Shown here: in pieces, positions 1-7,841 of the stretch
How positions within the stretch are numbered: position 1 is the stretch's first letter
How the letters are laid out: every line of letters begins with the position of its first letter
From: Gillisia limnaea DSM 15749
GTDB taxonomy: Bacteria; Bacteroidota; Bacteroidia; Flavobacteriales; Flavobacteriaceae
Assembly (NCBI RefSeq): GCF_000243235.1
Contig: NZ_JH594606.1
Span: 415,666 to 479,665 of the forward strand
Length of the DNA: 64,000 nt
Reading direction: 5' to 3'
Program-made: the position numbers and the translations under genes
Notes under the pieces: model-generated
The model's database searches: none
Seen by the model: the letters and a program-made list of their open reading frames with translations, nothing else
What the model was told of the DNA's origin: nothing

Positions 1-1602
1 ATCCATAATAGGATTTACCTCCCGCTGTAAAAGATCAAAAACCTTCTGTTCACTTGAAGCATTCAAACCTTCTGCCAATTCCGCCCTAAATTCAGCAATT
101 CTGAATCTAACCTGGTCATAAATTGGCAATTTTTCAATTTTGTATGCTTCATTTATAATATTTTCCAATAATTCCAACTGGCACTGAAGGTCTTTTTCAA
201 TCGAAGAATTTCGGGCATCTGAAGAAGCAATAATATCGATTTGTCCATATAAGGGATAGACATTTTTAAACGTTATATCCTTAAAAGAAGCCAACCCGTC
301 CTGGTCCTGATCCTTGATAAACTGTTTGGCCTCATTTTCAAAAATCCATAGAACACTGGGATGAATTGAAGTACATTCACTTTGAATTACAGCTTTTACC
401 CGGTTTTCAAATTCGGTTCGGTTTCGTTTTACCGCTGTTACTATATAAGGAAGTATGTCTTCCAGCTTGATTGCATTTATGCTGTTTAATTCATTTTTCC
501 TGGGAGATACCAGCTCCAAAACCCCTAACAATTCCTGCCCTTCTGCAATTGGTGCCAGGATACAACTTTTAATATCGTTTTCTTTTAAGTTTTGAGCCAG
601 CAAATTGTTATTCGACTTTTTAGCATATTCCTCAGCATTGGCGATGGTGAAATATCCTTGTTCTTTAACCAGCTGATTATAGGATTTTTTACAAATAAGC
701 TTTTCACAATCGGCTGAAGCTTCTTTATAAAGCATAAAACTTTGGGCATCCTGATTATTCATTCTCTCAAAGGTCCTCTCCAGTTTATTAAAAACTGTAA
801 AACCTACCCTAAGATCGGGGATTTTAAAAATAGACTGAAAGATTTCCTGAAATCTAAAAAGTTCAGCCCGACTGGAAGTCTCTTGATGCAGGAGGGTAGT
901 TTTTAGATCGGAAATAGCGTCGTCCACAGTTACATCGGTAAGATTGATGATGGTAAACCCTTTAAATATCCAGCTTTTTGGTGGGAATTTTTCTTTCCAT
1001 AAACTCACGTCTTCTATATTCTGAATGAGAACATCTACATCTTTTTCAGAGATCTCCTTTGCTCCTTCCCCAGGATCGATGTCTATAAAATCGGCATTTA
1101 GAGCTACTCTATAGTGCTTTAAAATCCCGTTTTCGTCCGGGATATCGTAATAAAGCGGTCTGGAAAAATCAATATTATAGCCATAATGGTGATTAAGAAC
1201 AAGAATGCATCCATAGATATAATACATATCCTCATTGAGGTTGCGCATTTCAAACTGATAATTATCACCCGCATTGTCAAGGATATTTCTAAAGCGCTTA
1301 GAGGAATTAAAAATCACATTTTGAAACGGCAGGGAGGCGGCTTTAATTTCGTTGTTGCTTAAAATATTAGGAAACAAATCATCAAGCAAAATGCGAATTG
1401 CATCTTTATTCTTACTTAAATCCTCAGGATTATCGATACCCTCCACCAGCTTTGGAAATGAGGAGATATAATCCAACACATTTTCGATATAATTCTTTGC
1501 TATACTGCTCTGTTCACTTTTCAGCTGAAGTTGATATTGCTCAACAACTTTATGGAAACTTATTTTAATATCTAATGGGAAATCCTCTAATTGATTCTTC
1601 AT
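1..1602 (-). CDS. GAF-domain protein, C-terminus beyond window
   Basis: The minus strand is open from an ATG at 1600-1602 to the left edge, giving 534 residues with no stop, so the 3' end of the gene lies outside the window. The protein starts MKNQLEDFPL, has no signal peptide or membrane segment and reads as cytoplasmic. A GAF-like core is visible around residues 300-400 (AEGQELLGVLELVSPR is the typical GAF strand pair). It resembles the long GAF-containing proteins of unknown role common in Flavobacteriia. No catalytic domain is visible in the part present, so a sensory or scaffold role is only an inference. It is divergent from the redoxin gene at 1762. Confidence 0.75.
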   Translation of the reverse strand, partial: MKNQLEDFPLDIKISFHKVVEQYQLQLKSEQSSIAKNYIENVLDYISSFPKLVEGIDNPEDLSKNKDAIRILLDDLFPNILSNNEIKAASLPFQNVIFNSSKRFRNILDNAGDNYQFEMRNLNEDMYYIYGCILVLNHHYGYNIDFSRPLYYDIPDENGILKHYRVALNADFIDIDPGEGAKEISEKDVDVLIQNIEDVSLWKEKFPPKSWIFKGFTIINLTDVTVDDAISDLKTTLLHQETSSRAELFRFQEIFQSIFKIPDLRVGFTVFNKLERTFERMNNQDAQSFMLYKEASADCEKLICKKSYNQLVKEQGYFTIANAEEYAKKSNNNLLAQNLKENDIKSCILAPIAEGQELLGVLELVSPRKNELNSINAIKLEDILPYIVTAVKRNRTEFENRVKAVIQSECTSIHPSVLWIFENEAKQFIKDQDQDGLASFKDITFKNVYPLYGQIDIIASSDARNSSIEKDLQCQLELLENIINEAYKIEKLPIYDQVRFRIAEFRAELAEGLNASSEQKVFDLLQREVNPIMD

Positions 1603-1711
1603 AAACTTTTAATATGAGATAAAATTACTCTTTCTTCCAGAGCCTTATTTCCTTTCACTTGAAATTAACATTTTTTTATATACTTCCTATAGCTATCTAT
1701 ATGGAGTTGTG

Positions 1712-1719
1712 TATTTTTG
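1712..1719 (+). promoter_or_regulatory. Bacteroidota -7 box for the redoxin gene
   Basis: TATTTTTG matches the TAnnTTTG consensus and lies 43 bases before the ATG at 1762. No clear TTG -33 element is present at the usual spacing, so the call is tentative. Its position argues for the internal ATG rather than an earlier TTG start. Confidence 0.4.
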
Positions 1720-1761
1720 CTGAATAAATTAAAAACAACAACTAAATATAAATTTCACCAA

Positions 1762-2877
1762 ATGAAACAGTTCTTAACAGCAATTATTATCCTTAGCATT
1801 TTGGGATGTCAGGAAGATCAAAAGGGATACTCCGTTTCCGGGGAACTAAAAAATGTTGAAGATGGCAAAATGGTTTATGTTTCAGAATTAGATCAAAATA
1901 TGCAACCTTCAAAAATTGATTCGGTTCAAATTAAAAATGGGGCATTCACATTGGATATGGCAGAAGTTGAACATCCAAATCTTAGTTTTCTTTCTGTTGA
2001 AGGATATAATGGAAATGTGATCTTTATTTCTGAAAATGAACCTATAAATTTTGAAATTTACAAAGACAGCCTTCCTACTTCGAAAGTAGATGGAGGAAAG
2101 GAAAATGAAGTTTTTTACACGTATCTGGATCATTTAAAAGACCTGAATAAAAGGGTTATGGAAATCCGGACCGGAATGCGTGAGGTGATGACCACTACAA
2201 GAGATTCTGCCGCAATGGCTGGATTTCAGCAACAAGAGGAAGAATTGCGTACCACCGATATGAATTTCAAGAAAAATTTTGTTGAAGAACACCCGGATAG
2301 ATTTGCATCTGTTCTTGTGCTTACGGATATGATGAATATGGGAGCTTCTGCAAATGAGGTAAAAGAACTCTATGGAACCTTATCTGAAAATGCAACTAAG
2401 AGCTCATTAGCGAAATCTTTGGAAGATAACCTTAGCAAACGGAGTGCAACAGATATAGGAAGTAAAGCACCGGAATTTTCTGCGCCAAATCCGGAGGGAG
2501 AACAAATTTCTTTAAAGGATTCAATGGGAAAAGTTACACTTATAGATTTTTGGGCTGCCTGGTGTAAGCCTTGTAGGGTGGAAAACCCGAATATTGTTAA
2601 GGTCTATAACAAATACCACGATATGGGCTTTAATATTATTGGAGTTTCTTTGGACCGCGAAGGTCAAAAAGACAAATGGATACAGGCAATAAAAGATGAC
2701 AATTTAACCTGGGCGCAGGTTTCAAACTTAAAATTCTGGCAGGAACCTGTTGCACAACTTTATGGAGTACAGGCGATTCCCGCTCAATTCATTATTGACG
2801 AAAACGGAATTATTGTAGCCAAAAACCTTAGAGGGGATGCTCTGGATGCAAAAGTGAAAGAATTGCTGGAGAAATAA
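1762..2877 (+). CDS. DUF4369/TlpA-like thioredoxin lipoprotein
   Basis: A 371-residue periplasm-facing lipoprotein. The start is set at 1762 because MKQFLTAIIILSILGC is a clean SPII signal with its lipobox cysteine at residue 16; the open frame extends upstream only through an unlikely TTG. The N-terminal half resembles DUF4369, a beta-rich domain often fused to redoxins in this phylum. The C-terminal half is an AhpC/TSA-like thioredoxin fold with the redox motif WCKPC (Cys268 and Cys271), followed by the cis-proline segment AIPAQF. Likely role is thiol-disulfide exchange in the periplasm, similar to TlpA/ResA; the substrate is unknown. The gene is single and ends in a strong hairpin. Confidence 0.85.
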   Translation: MKQFLTAIIILSILGCQEDQKGYSVSGELKNVEDGKMVYVSELDQNMQPSKIDSVQIKNGAFTLDMAEVEHPNLSFLSVEGYNGNVIFISENEPINFEIYKDSLPTSKVDGGKENEVFYTYLDHLKDLNKRVMEIRTGMREVMTTTRDSAAMAGFQQQEEELRTTDMNFKKNFVEEHPDRFASVLVLTDMMNMGASANEVKELYGTLSENATKSSLAKSLEDNLSKRSATDIGSKAPEFSAPNPEGEQISLKDSMGKVTLIDFWAAWCKPCRVENPNIVKVYNKYHDMGFNIIGVSLDREGQKDKWIQAIKDDNLTWAQVSNLKFWQEPVAQLYGVQAIPAQFIIDENGIIVAKNLRGDALDAKVKELLEK

Positions 2878-2897
2878 CCTATAAAACAAATCCAAAA

Positions 2898-2945
2898 AAA
2901 AAGACCCAAATCGTTTCTAAATCTAGAAGCGATTTGGGTCTTTTT
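2898..2945. terminator. Bidirectional terminator
   Basis: A long stem runs from an A-rich 5' side (AAAAAGACCCAAATCG) to its complement CGATTTGGGTCTTTTT, and pairing continues inward through TTTCTA/TAGAAG with one G-T pair to a 4-base loop. With A and T tracts on both sides it can end the redoxin transcript and the convergent SIMPL transcript. Confidence 0.85.
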
Positions 2946-3003
2946 CATTTAATGATCAGTAAAATAATGATCCCTAGTATACCAAAGAAGTTTTTTTAGA
3001 TTA

Positions 3004-3693
3004 CTATTTCAGTTCAAACCCAATAGTAACTTTAGCGCTAACTTCCATTTCTCCGGGAGCAAGTGTTTGCTGATCTCCGCCATCTGAACTGGCTTTCATC
3101 ATCTCCACTCCCCTGTACATTGGCGGAAAATAATTAACCTCATTCTCATTGATGGAAATCGCTTTTCCAATGCTTTGATTTAATGGAGCGGTATATTCCA
3201 CAGCCTTTCTTTGAGCATCCAGTACTGCTTTTTTCCTGGCTTCGCTCTTATGCTTTTCAATTTCCGAAGATTTGAACTGTATGCCATCGATCCTGTTAAG
3301 ACCTGCATTTAGTAAACCACTCATTATTTTCTCATACTTTTTAAGATCTTCCAATTCTATTGAAATAGACTGATTGGCTGCATAACTATATGTTTTCTCG
3401 TTATAATTATAGTTTTTGTTCAGATTAACGTAATCTGTCTGAATATTTTTCGCAGGAATTCCCTCCGATTTTAAATATTTTATAACCTTATCTACCACCA
3501 CATCATTCTTCCTTTTCACTTCCACAGCATCATCTCCTTCATGCTCTATTCTGGATTTTATGGTAACCTGGTCCGGTACCACTTTAACTATTCCCTCTCC
3601 GGTTACCATCACCATAGGAACCTGATTCACCTGCTGCGCCTGTAATCCCAAAGAGCTAATAACGGCCACGAATAAAATAAGTACTGTTTTCAT
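3004..3693 (-). CDS. SIMPL (DUF541) domain secreted protein
   Basis: A 229-residue protein with an N-terminal signal peptide (MKTVLILFVAVISSLGLQA) and one SIMPL/DUF541 domain over the rest. Family features visible are the early VTGEGIVKVVPDQ strand, the alternation of strands with KR-rich helices, and the A(R)KKAVLDAQRKA helix near residues 150-165. Family members are periplasmic or outer-membrane associated, often stress-induced, without a defined enzyme activity. It is a single gene sharing a terminator with the convergent redoxin gene. Confidence 0.8.
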   Translation of the reverse strand: MKTVLILFVAVISSLGLQAQQVNQVPMVMVTGEGIVKVVPDQVTIKSRIEHEGDDAVEVKRKNDVVVDKVIKYLKSEGIPAKNIQTDYVNLNKNYNYNEKTYSYAANQSISIELEDLKKYEKIMSGLLNAGLNRIDGIQFKSSEIEKHKSEARKKAVLDAQRKAVEYTAPLNQSIGKAISINENEVNYFPPMYRGVEMMKASSDGGDQQTLAPGEMEVSAKVTIGFELK

Positions 3694-3788
3694 ATTTGTT
3701 GTTTTTGTTTGTATATTTCAAGGGTACTCAAGTTTTGATTGCCCAATTTTAGGGTATTAATCAAAGCTTGAACCAAAGTGTTAACAAA

Positions 3789-4436
3789 TTAAATTTTTCC
3801 GGCCTTTTGAAGTATAAAAAGGATTAAAATAGGGACTGCCAGTAGGATTACCATTAATAAATGTTGCTGAAAAACCCAGGGAGCTAATAGTATTGTTATA
3901 ACGTAACCACCTACAGCTCCTCCAAAATGAGCATCGTGGCCTATATTATCCTGCCTTCGTTTCATTCCGTAAATAGTATATAAAAGATATCCAATTCCAA
4001 ATACATAGGCGGGAATAGGAATAATGAAAAATAAGCCAAGCATCATATCCGGTCTTAGCAGTATTGCAGAATACAAAACCCCCATTACTGCACCGCTGGC
4101 GCCTACCGCATTGTAATTCTCCTCATCCTTATGGAAGAAATAACTCAGCAAATTACCCAGAATCAAACTCGCGAGATATACCAATAAAAATCCAAGGGAA
4201 CCCATATCATTTAAAACAACATTTGCAAAGAAATACAGGGTAAGCATATTTACAAAAAGATGGGAAGAATCAACGTGCAAAAATCCGGATGTTAAAATTT
4301 GATATTTAGCTCCTCTTTTTATTTCTCCCGAGTTGAATTTATATTTTTCAAAGAAAAGTGTATCCTTAAAACCCTTAAATGAAATCAACACATTTAATCC
4401 GATAATAATTATAGTAATCAAACCCAAATCCCCCAT
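3789..4436 (-). CDS. Rhomboid family intramembrane serine protease
   Basis: A 215-residue polytopic membrane protein. Rhomboid signatures are the SHLFVNM segment (His59, Asn63), the nucleophile motif GASG (Ser114) and the TM6 motif AHFGGAVGG (His170), giving the Ser-His dyad that cleaves transmembrane substrates in the lipid bilayer. An upstream in-frame ATG at 4467-4469 would add 11 residues, but it sits at the edge of the minus-strand -7 box at 4458-4465, so the internal ATG is preferred. Divergent from the acyltransferase gene; the substrate is unknown. Confidence 0.85.
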   Translation of the reverse strand: MGDLGLITIIIIGLNVLISFKGFKDTLFFEKYKFNSGEIKRGAKYQILTSGFLHVDSSHLFVNMLTLYFFANVVLNDMGSLGFLLVYLASLILGNLLSYFFHKDEENYNAVGASGAVMGVLYSAILLRPDMMLGLFFIIPIPAYVFGIGYLLYTIYGMKRRQDNIGHDAHFGGAVGGYVITILLAPWVFQQHLLMVILLAVPILILFILQKAGKI

Positions 4437-4457
4437 AGATAGCTTTCTGTTTAGTGC

Positions 4458-4476
4458 CAAATATACCATATATTTG
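4458..4476. promoter_or_regulatory. Back-to-back divergent -7 boxes
   Basis: CAAATATA-CCA-TATATTTG is a perfect 8-bp inverted repeat. Each arm is a TAnnTTTG -7 element, one reading leftward to the rhomboid gene and one rightward to the acyltransferase gene, which begins 16 bases beyond. The two promoters can hardly be occupied together. Confidence 0.6.
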
Positions 4477-4492
4477 CTGAAATGTTTTGTGG

Positions 4493-5404
4493 ATGCAAGG
4501 ATTAGTTTTTTGGTTGGTTTACCCTTTTTTATGGCTTATTTCACGTTTGCCATTCCCCCTTTTCTACATGGTTTCCGACCTTGTTTTTTTCCTGGTTTAT
4601 CACATTCTTGGGTATCGAAAAAAAATTGTAATCGAAAACCTGGAACTTGTTTTTCCCGAAAAGTCTTCAGAAGAAATAAAAATAATTACGCGAAAATTTT
4701 ACATACATATGTGTGATATGTTTTTGGAAATGGTAAAAAGCATCTCCATTTCCAATAACCAGCTTAAACAACGTTTTACATTTACCAACCTGGAAGAAAT
4801 TGAACGCATTCGCAAAATGAATAAAAGCATAATTGTAATGTGCGGGCATTATGCAAGTTATGAATGGGCTAACTCCATACAATTATACGGTATTGATTAT
4901 AAAGCATTTGGAATATACAAGAAAATTAAAAACAAGCACTTTGATAAATTAGCAAAAGATATTCGCGCGAGGTTTAGTGCTGAACTTATTTCCAGCAGTG
5001 AGACTATTGGCAAAATTATACGCAATCAAAGGGAACGAATACCCGGAATATATTTTATGGTATCAGATCAATCCCCAAAACTGAGCCATTCTAAATTCTG
5101 GACAGAATTTATGGGCAGTACTGTTCCTGTTTTTATGGGGGCAGAAAAGCTGGCCACTAAACTGGATATAGCGGTGGTTTATATACAGGTAGAGAAGCTA
5201 AAACGAGGATATTATCAGGCTACTTTTATCAGGCTTTCCGATCATCCAAAGGAGGAACCTGCTTTTAAAATTACCGGAGACTATTTGACCGAATTGGAAA
5301 AACAAATAAGAAAAGCCCCTGAATATTACCTTTGGACACATAAAAGATGGAAACACCGAAATGCTTCCATCCCAAAAGATGCCGTGATATTTAAACGGGA
5401 TTAA
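4493..5404 (+). CDS. Lysophospholipid/lipid A acyltransferase (LpxL/HtrB family)
   Basis: A 303-residue inner-membrane acyltransferase. It has an N-terminal membrane-anchoring hydrophobic stretch (residues 5-40), the catalytic H-x4-E motif HYASYEW (His119, Glu124), the PGIYFMVSDQSP block and the C-terminal YYLWTHKRWKHR segment typical of late lipid A acyltransferases. It should transfer a secondary acyl chain from acyl-ACP to the lipid A precursor. ATG at 4493 is chosen over the TTG two codons upstream. Its stop overlaps the stop of the convergent glmM gene by four bases. Confidence 0.9.
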   Translation: MQGLVFWLVYPFLWLISRLPFPLFYMVSDLVFFLVYHILGYRKKIVIENLELVFPEKSSEEIKIITRKFYIHMCDMFLEMVKSISISNNQLKQRFTFTNLEEIERIRKMNKSIIVMCGHYASYEWANSIQLYGIDYKAFGIYKKIKNKHFDKLAKDIRARFSAELISSSETIGKIIRNQRERIPGIYFMVSDQSPKLSHSKFWTEFMGSTVPVFMGAEKLATKLDIAVVYIQVEKLKRGYYQATFIRLSDHPKEEPAFKITGDYLTELEKQIRKAPEYYLWTHKRWKHRNASIPKDAVIFKRD

Positions 5405-6786
5405 GCAACAATTTCTTCAATCTCACGTATCATTTTTTGAGCGAGCTTATCTGCTTCCTCCTGGCTTTTTGCCTCGGTATAAATTCTTATTATAGGTTCT
5501 GTATTGGATTTTCTAAGGTGCACCCAGTTTTCAGAAAAATCTATTTTCACTCCGTCAATTGTGGTGATCTCTTCTGAATTATGATTTTCCTGAACCTTTC
5601 TTAAAATCTCATCTACGTCCAGATCTGGAGTTAATTCTATCTTGTTTTTGCTCATAAAATATTGTGGATACGATTCCTTTATTTCGGAAACCAACATTTT
5701 CTTTTCTGCCAGGTATGTCAAAAATAAAGCTACTCCTACCAAACTGTCACGACCGTAATGAGATTCTGGATAAATAATCCCTCCGTTTCCTTCTCCCCCA
5801 ATAATTGCATTGGTATCCTTCATTAACTGAACAACATTCACTTCCCCCACAGCACTGGCCTGATATTTCTGACCATGGCTTAAGCTAAGGTCCCTTAAAG
5901 CACGTGAGGAGGACAAATTGCTAACCGTTGATCCCGGTGTTTTAGAAAGCACATAATCTGCGCAGGCAACCAAGGTATATTCTTCGCCAAACATCTGGCC
6001 TTTTTCATCTATAAGAGCGAGGCGATCCACATCTGGGTCTACCACGATCCCCAGGTCTGCATTTTCCTTAACAACTAGTTTTGAGATCTCTCCCAAATGC
6101 TCTTTTAGAGGTTCGGGATTATGGGGGAAATGACCGTTTGGCTCACAATATAATTCCACAACCTCAACCCCCATTTTCTTCAGCAATGCAGGGATGGCAA
6201 TCCCTCCGGTAGAATTTACGGCATCCACTACAACTTTAAACCCGGCTTTGGATACAGCTTCGGCATCAACAAGCTTTAGGTTTAAAACTTCTTCAATGTG
6301 CCTGTCTATATAATCTTCAATTACGCCAATTTTCCCAAGATCATCAACTTCAGCAAATAAAAATTCTTCATTTTCAGCATTTATAAGGATCTTTTCACCT
6401 TCGGCTCCATTTAAAAACTCTCCTTTATGATTCAGCAATTTCAATGCATTCCATTGTTTGGGATTATGGCTGGCGGTAAGTATGATCCCTCCATTGGCCT
6501 TTTCCATAGAGACTGCGATCTCAACAGTTGGGGTAGTTGAAAGTCCAACATCAACAATATCAATTCCCATCCCTACAAGGGTATTCATTACCAGATTTTG
6601 AACCATTGCTCCGCTTATTCTTGCATCTCTACCAAGAACCACTTTAAGTTTTTTACCCGGGTTTTCATTTTTTAACCAGGTTCCGTACGCTGCTGCAAAT
6701 TTTACGGTATCCAAGGGTGTTAAATTATCTCCCGGTTTGCCTCCTATGGTTCCTCTTATTCCTGAAATTGATTTTATTAAACTCAT
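5401..6786 (-). CDS. glmM: Phosphoglucosamine mutase
   Basis: A 461-residue cytoplasmic alpha-D-phosphohexomutase, most likely interconverting glucosamine-6-P and glucosamine-1-P for UDP-GlcNAc, and so peptidoglycan and lipid A, synthesis. Visible motifs are the phosphoserine loop TASHNPKQWNALK (Ser106), the metal site DPDVDR (Asp250, Asp252, Asp254), the sugar loop GEGNGG and the phosphate loop RKSNTEPIIR. Length is normal. Some flavobacterial members have broader phosphomannomutase activity, so substrate specificity is inferred. It overlaps the convergent acyltransferase stop by four bases. Confidence 0.9.
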   Translation of the reverse strand: MSLIKSISGIRGTIGGKPGDNLTPLDTVKFAAAYGTWLKNENPGKKLKVVLGRDARISGAMVQNLVMNTLVGMGIDIVDVGLSTTPTVEIAVSMEKANGGIILTASHNPKQWNALKLLNHKGEFLNGAEGEKILINAENEEFLFAEVDDLGKIGVIEDYIDRHIEEVLNLKLVDAEAVSKAGFKVVVDAVNSTGGIAIPALLKKMGVEVVELYCEPNGHFPHNPEPLKEHLGEISKLVVKENADLGIVVDPDVDRLALIDEKGQMFGEEYTLVACADYVLSKTPGSTVSNLSSSRALRDLSLSHGQKYQASAVGEVNVVQLMKDTNAIIGGEGNGGIIYPESHYGRDSLVGVALFLTYLAEKKMLVSEIKESYPQYFMSKNKIELTPDLDVDEILRKVQENHNSEEITTIDGVKIDFSENWVHLRKSNTEPIIRIYTEAKSQEEADKLAQKMIREIEEIVA

Positions 6787-7133
6787 CCTTTAAAAATTTG
6801 TTGATTGGTTGATTTGTTAATTTAATAATTTGTAAAATCGTAAAATCGTTAATTGGTTAATTTGAAAGATCGAAACATTGGAATTTGGGATTTGGGATTT
6901 TCGGCCCAGGGAATCATGTTCCTATCCATTTCCCCTAGTCTCTTCTTCATTCTTTCATATGAATTTTAACCCTAAACGTTAAACGTTAAAGCCTAAACGT
7001 TAAACTGAACTTTGGATGTTGAACTTTAAATTTTCCTCGCCTCCAAAAAGACAAATATACAAGCCTCTACCACCTATGCCCAAAACTTAACAGAAATTAA
7101 ACAGGAAAACACATAAATTAGTATCTTGTCCAA
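6787..7133. other. Intergenic stretch of short degenerate repeats
   Basis: No coding potential is seen. From 6795 to 6870 there are iterations of TTGATTGGTTGATTTGTTAAT-like steps and two AAATCG steps. Around 6970-7010 a second array repeats CTAAACGTTAAA three times. It is low-complexity, probably slipped-strand expansion; promoters for glmM and the AcpH-like gene were not recognised. Confidence 0.5.
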
Positions 7134-7724
7134 ATGAATTACCTGGCACATATTTATCTTTCCGGAGAGGACGAGCATTTGAAGATTGGGAATTTTATTG
7201 CAGACTCTGTAAAGGGCAGGAAGTTTATTGGCTTCCCGGAAAAAGTTAAAAATGGAATTATTCTGCACCGGGCAATGGATACTTTTACAGATTCTCATCC
7301 GGTAGTAAAAAAAAGTGTACACAGGTTATTTCCTGTTTACAGTCATTATAGTGCAGTAATTGTGGATATTTTATATGATCATTTCCTGGCCGCCAACTGG
7401 AGTAAATACTCAAAAGTACCCCTGGAAAAATATGTTGCTGAATTTTATGAACTATTAAATGATAATTTTGAAATTCTACCAAAGAAAGTAAAGGATTTCC
7501 TTCCTTATATGATCCGTGATAACTGGCTACTTAATTATGCTACTATTGAAGGGATTGGGATAATTCTTTTTCAAATGGATCAACGCACAAAAAACAGATC
7601 TAAGATGCAGCTTGCCACCACCGAATTAAAACTATATTATTCCGAATTTGAAGAAGAATTCAGGTCTTTTTTTACTGATTTGGAAAATTTTTGTAACGAA
7701 CAAATCACTAAACTTGAATCCTAA
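7134..7724 (+). CDS. AcpH-like acyl carrier protein phosphodiesterase
   Basis: A 196-residue cytoplasmic protein of the DUF479/AcpH family, a member of the HD-type phosphodiesterases. The start MNYLAHIYLS and the block HRAMDTFTDSHP (about residues 46-57) correspond to the metal-binding His/Asp positions, and the later DILYDHFLAANW supplies another conserved Asp-His pair. AcpH in E. coli removes 4'-phosphopantetheine from acyl carrier protein. Length matches the E. coli enzyme. The function here rests on family resemblance only. Confidence 0.8.
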   Translation: MNYLAHIYLSGEDEHLKIGNFIADSVKGRKFIGFPEKVKNGIILHRAMDTFTDSHPVVKKSVHRLFPVYSHYSAVIVDILYDHFLAANWSKYSKVPLEKYVAEFYELLNDNFEILPKKVKDFLPYMIRDNWLLNYATIEGIGIILFQMDQRTKNRSKMQLATTELKLYYSEFEEEFRSFFTDLENFCNEQITKLES

Positions 7725-7740
7725 CAGAGTACAATTCACT

Positions 7741-7826
7741 ACGAAATGAGCATAACGGGAATACGATATTAACACCGATAAAGCTATGCGAATTAATCCC
7801 GAGCTATCGGGAGACCATTAAAAAAC
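7741..7826 (+). repeat. Leader repeat, copy 1 (upstream of ggt)
   Basis: This segment starts GAAATGAGCATAACG and ends in CCCGAGCTATCGGGA plus an A-rich run, 15 bases before the ggt ATG. Its reverse complement recurs at 10201-10287 with roughly three quarters identity. Inside are a GCATA/TATGC outer stem and a CCCG/CGGG hairpin, so it could fold as RNA. Confidence 0.7.
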
Positions 7827-7841
7827 AATAAACAGCTACCT

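Noticed and set aside
4333..4716. Plus-strand open frame of 127 codons overlapping the rhomboid and acyltransferase genes
   Set aside because: It lies on the wrong frame across two well-supported genes and has no family features.
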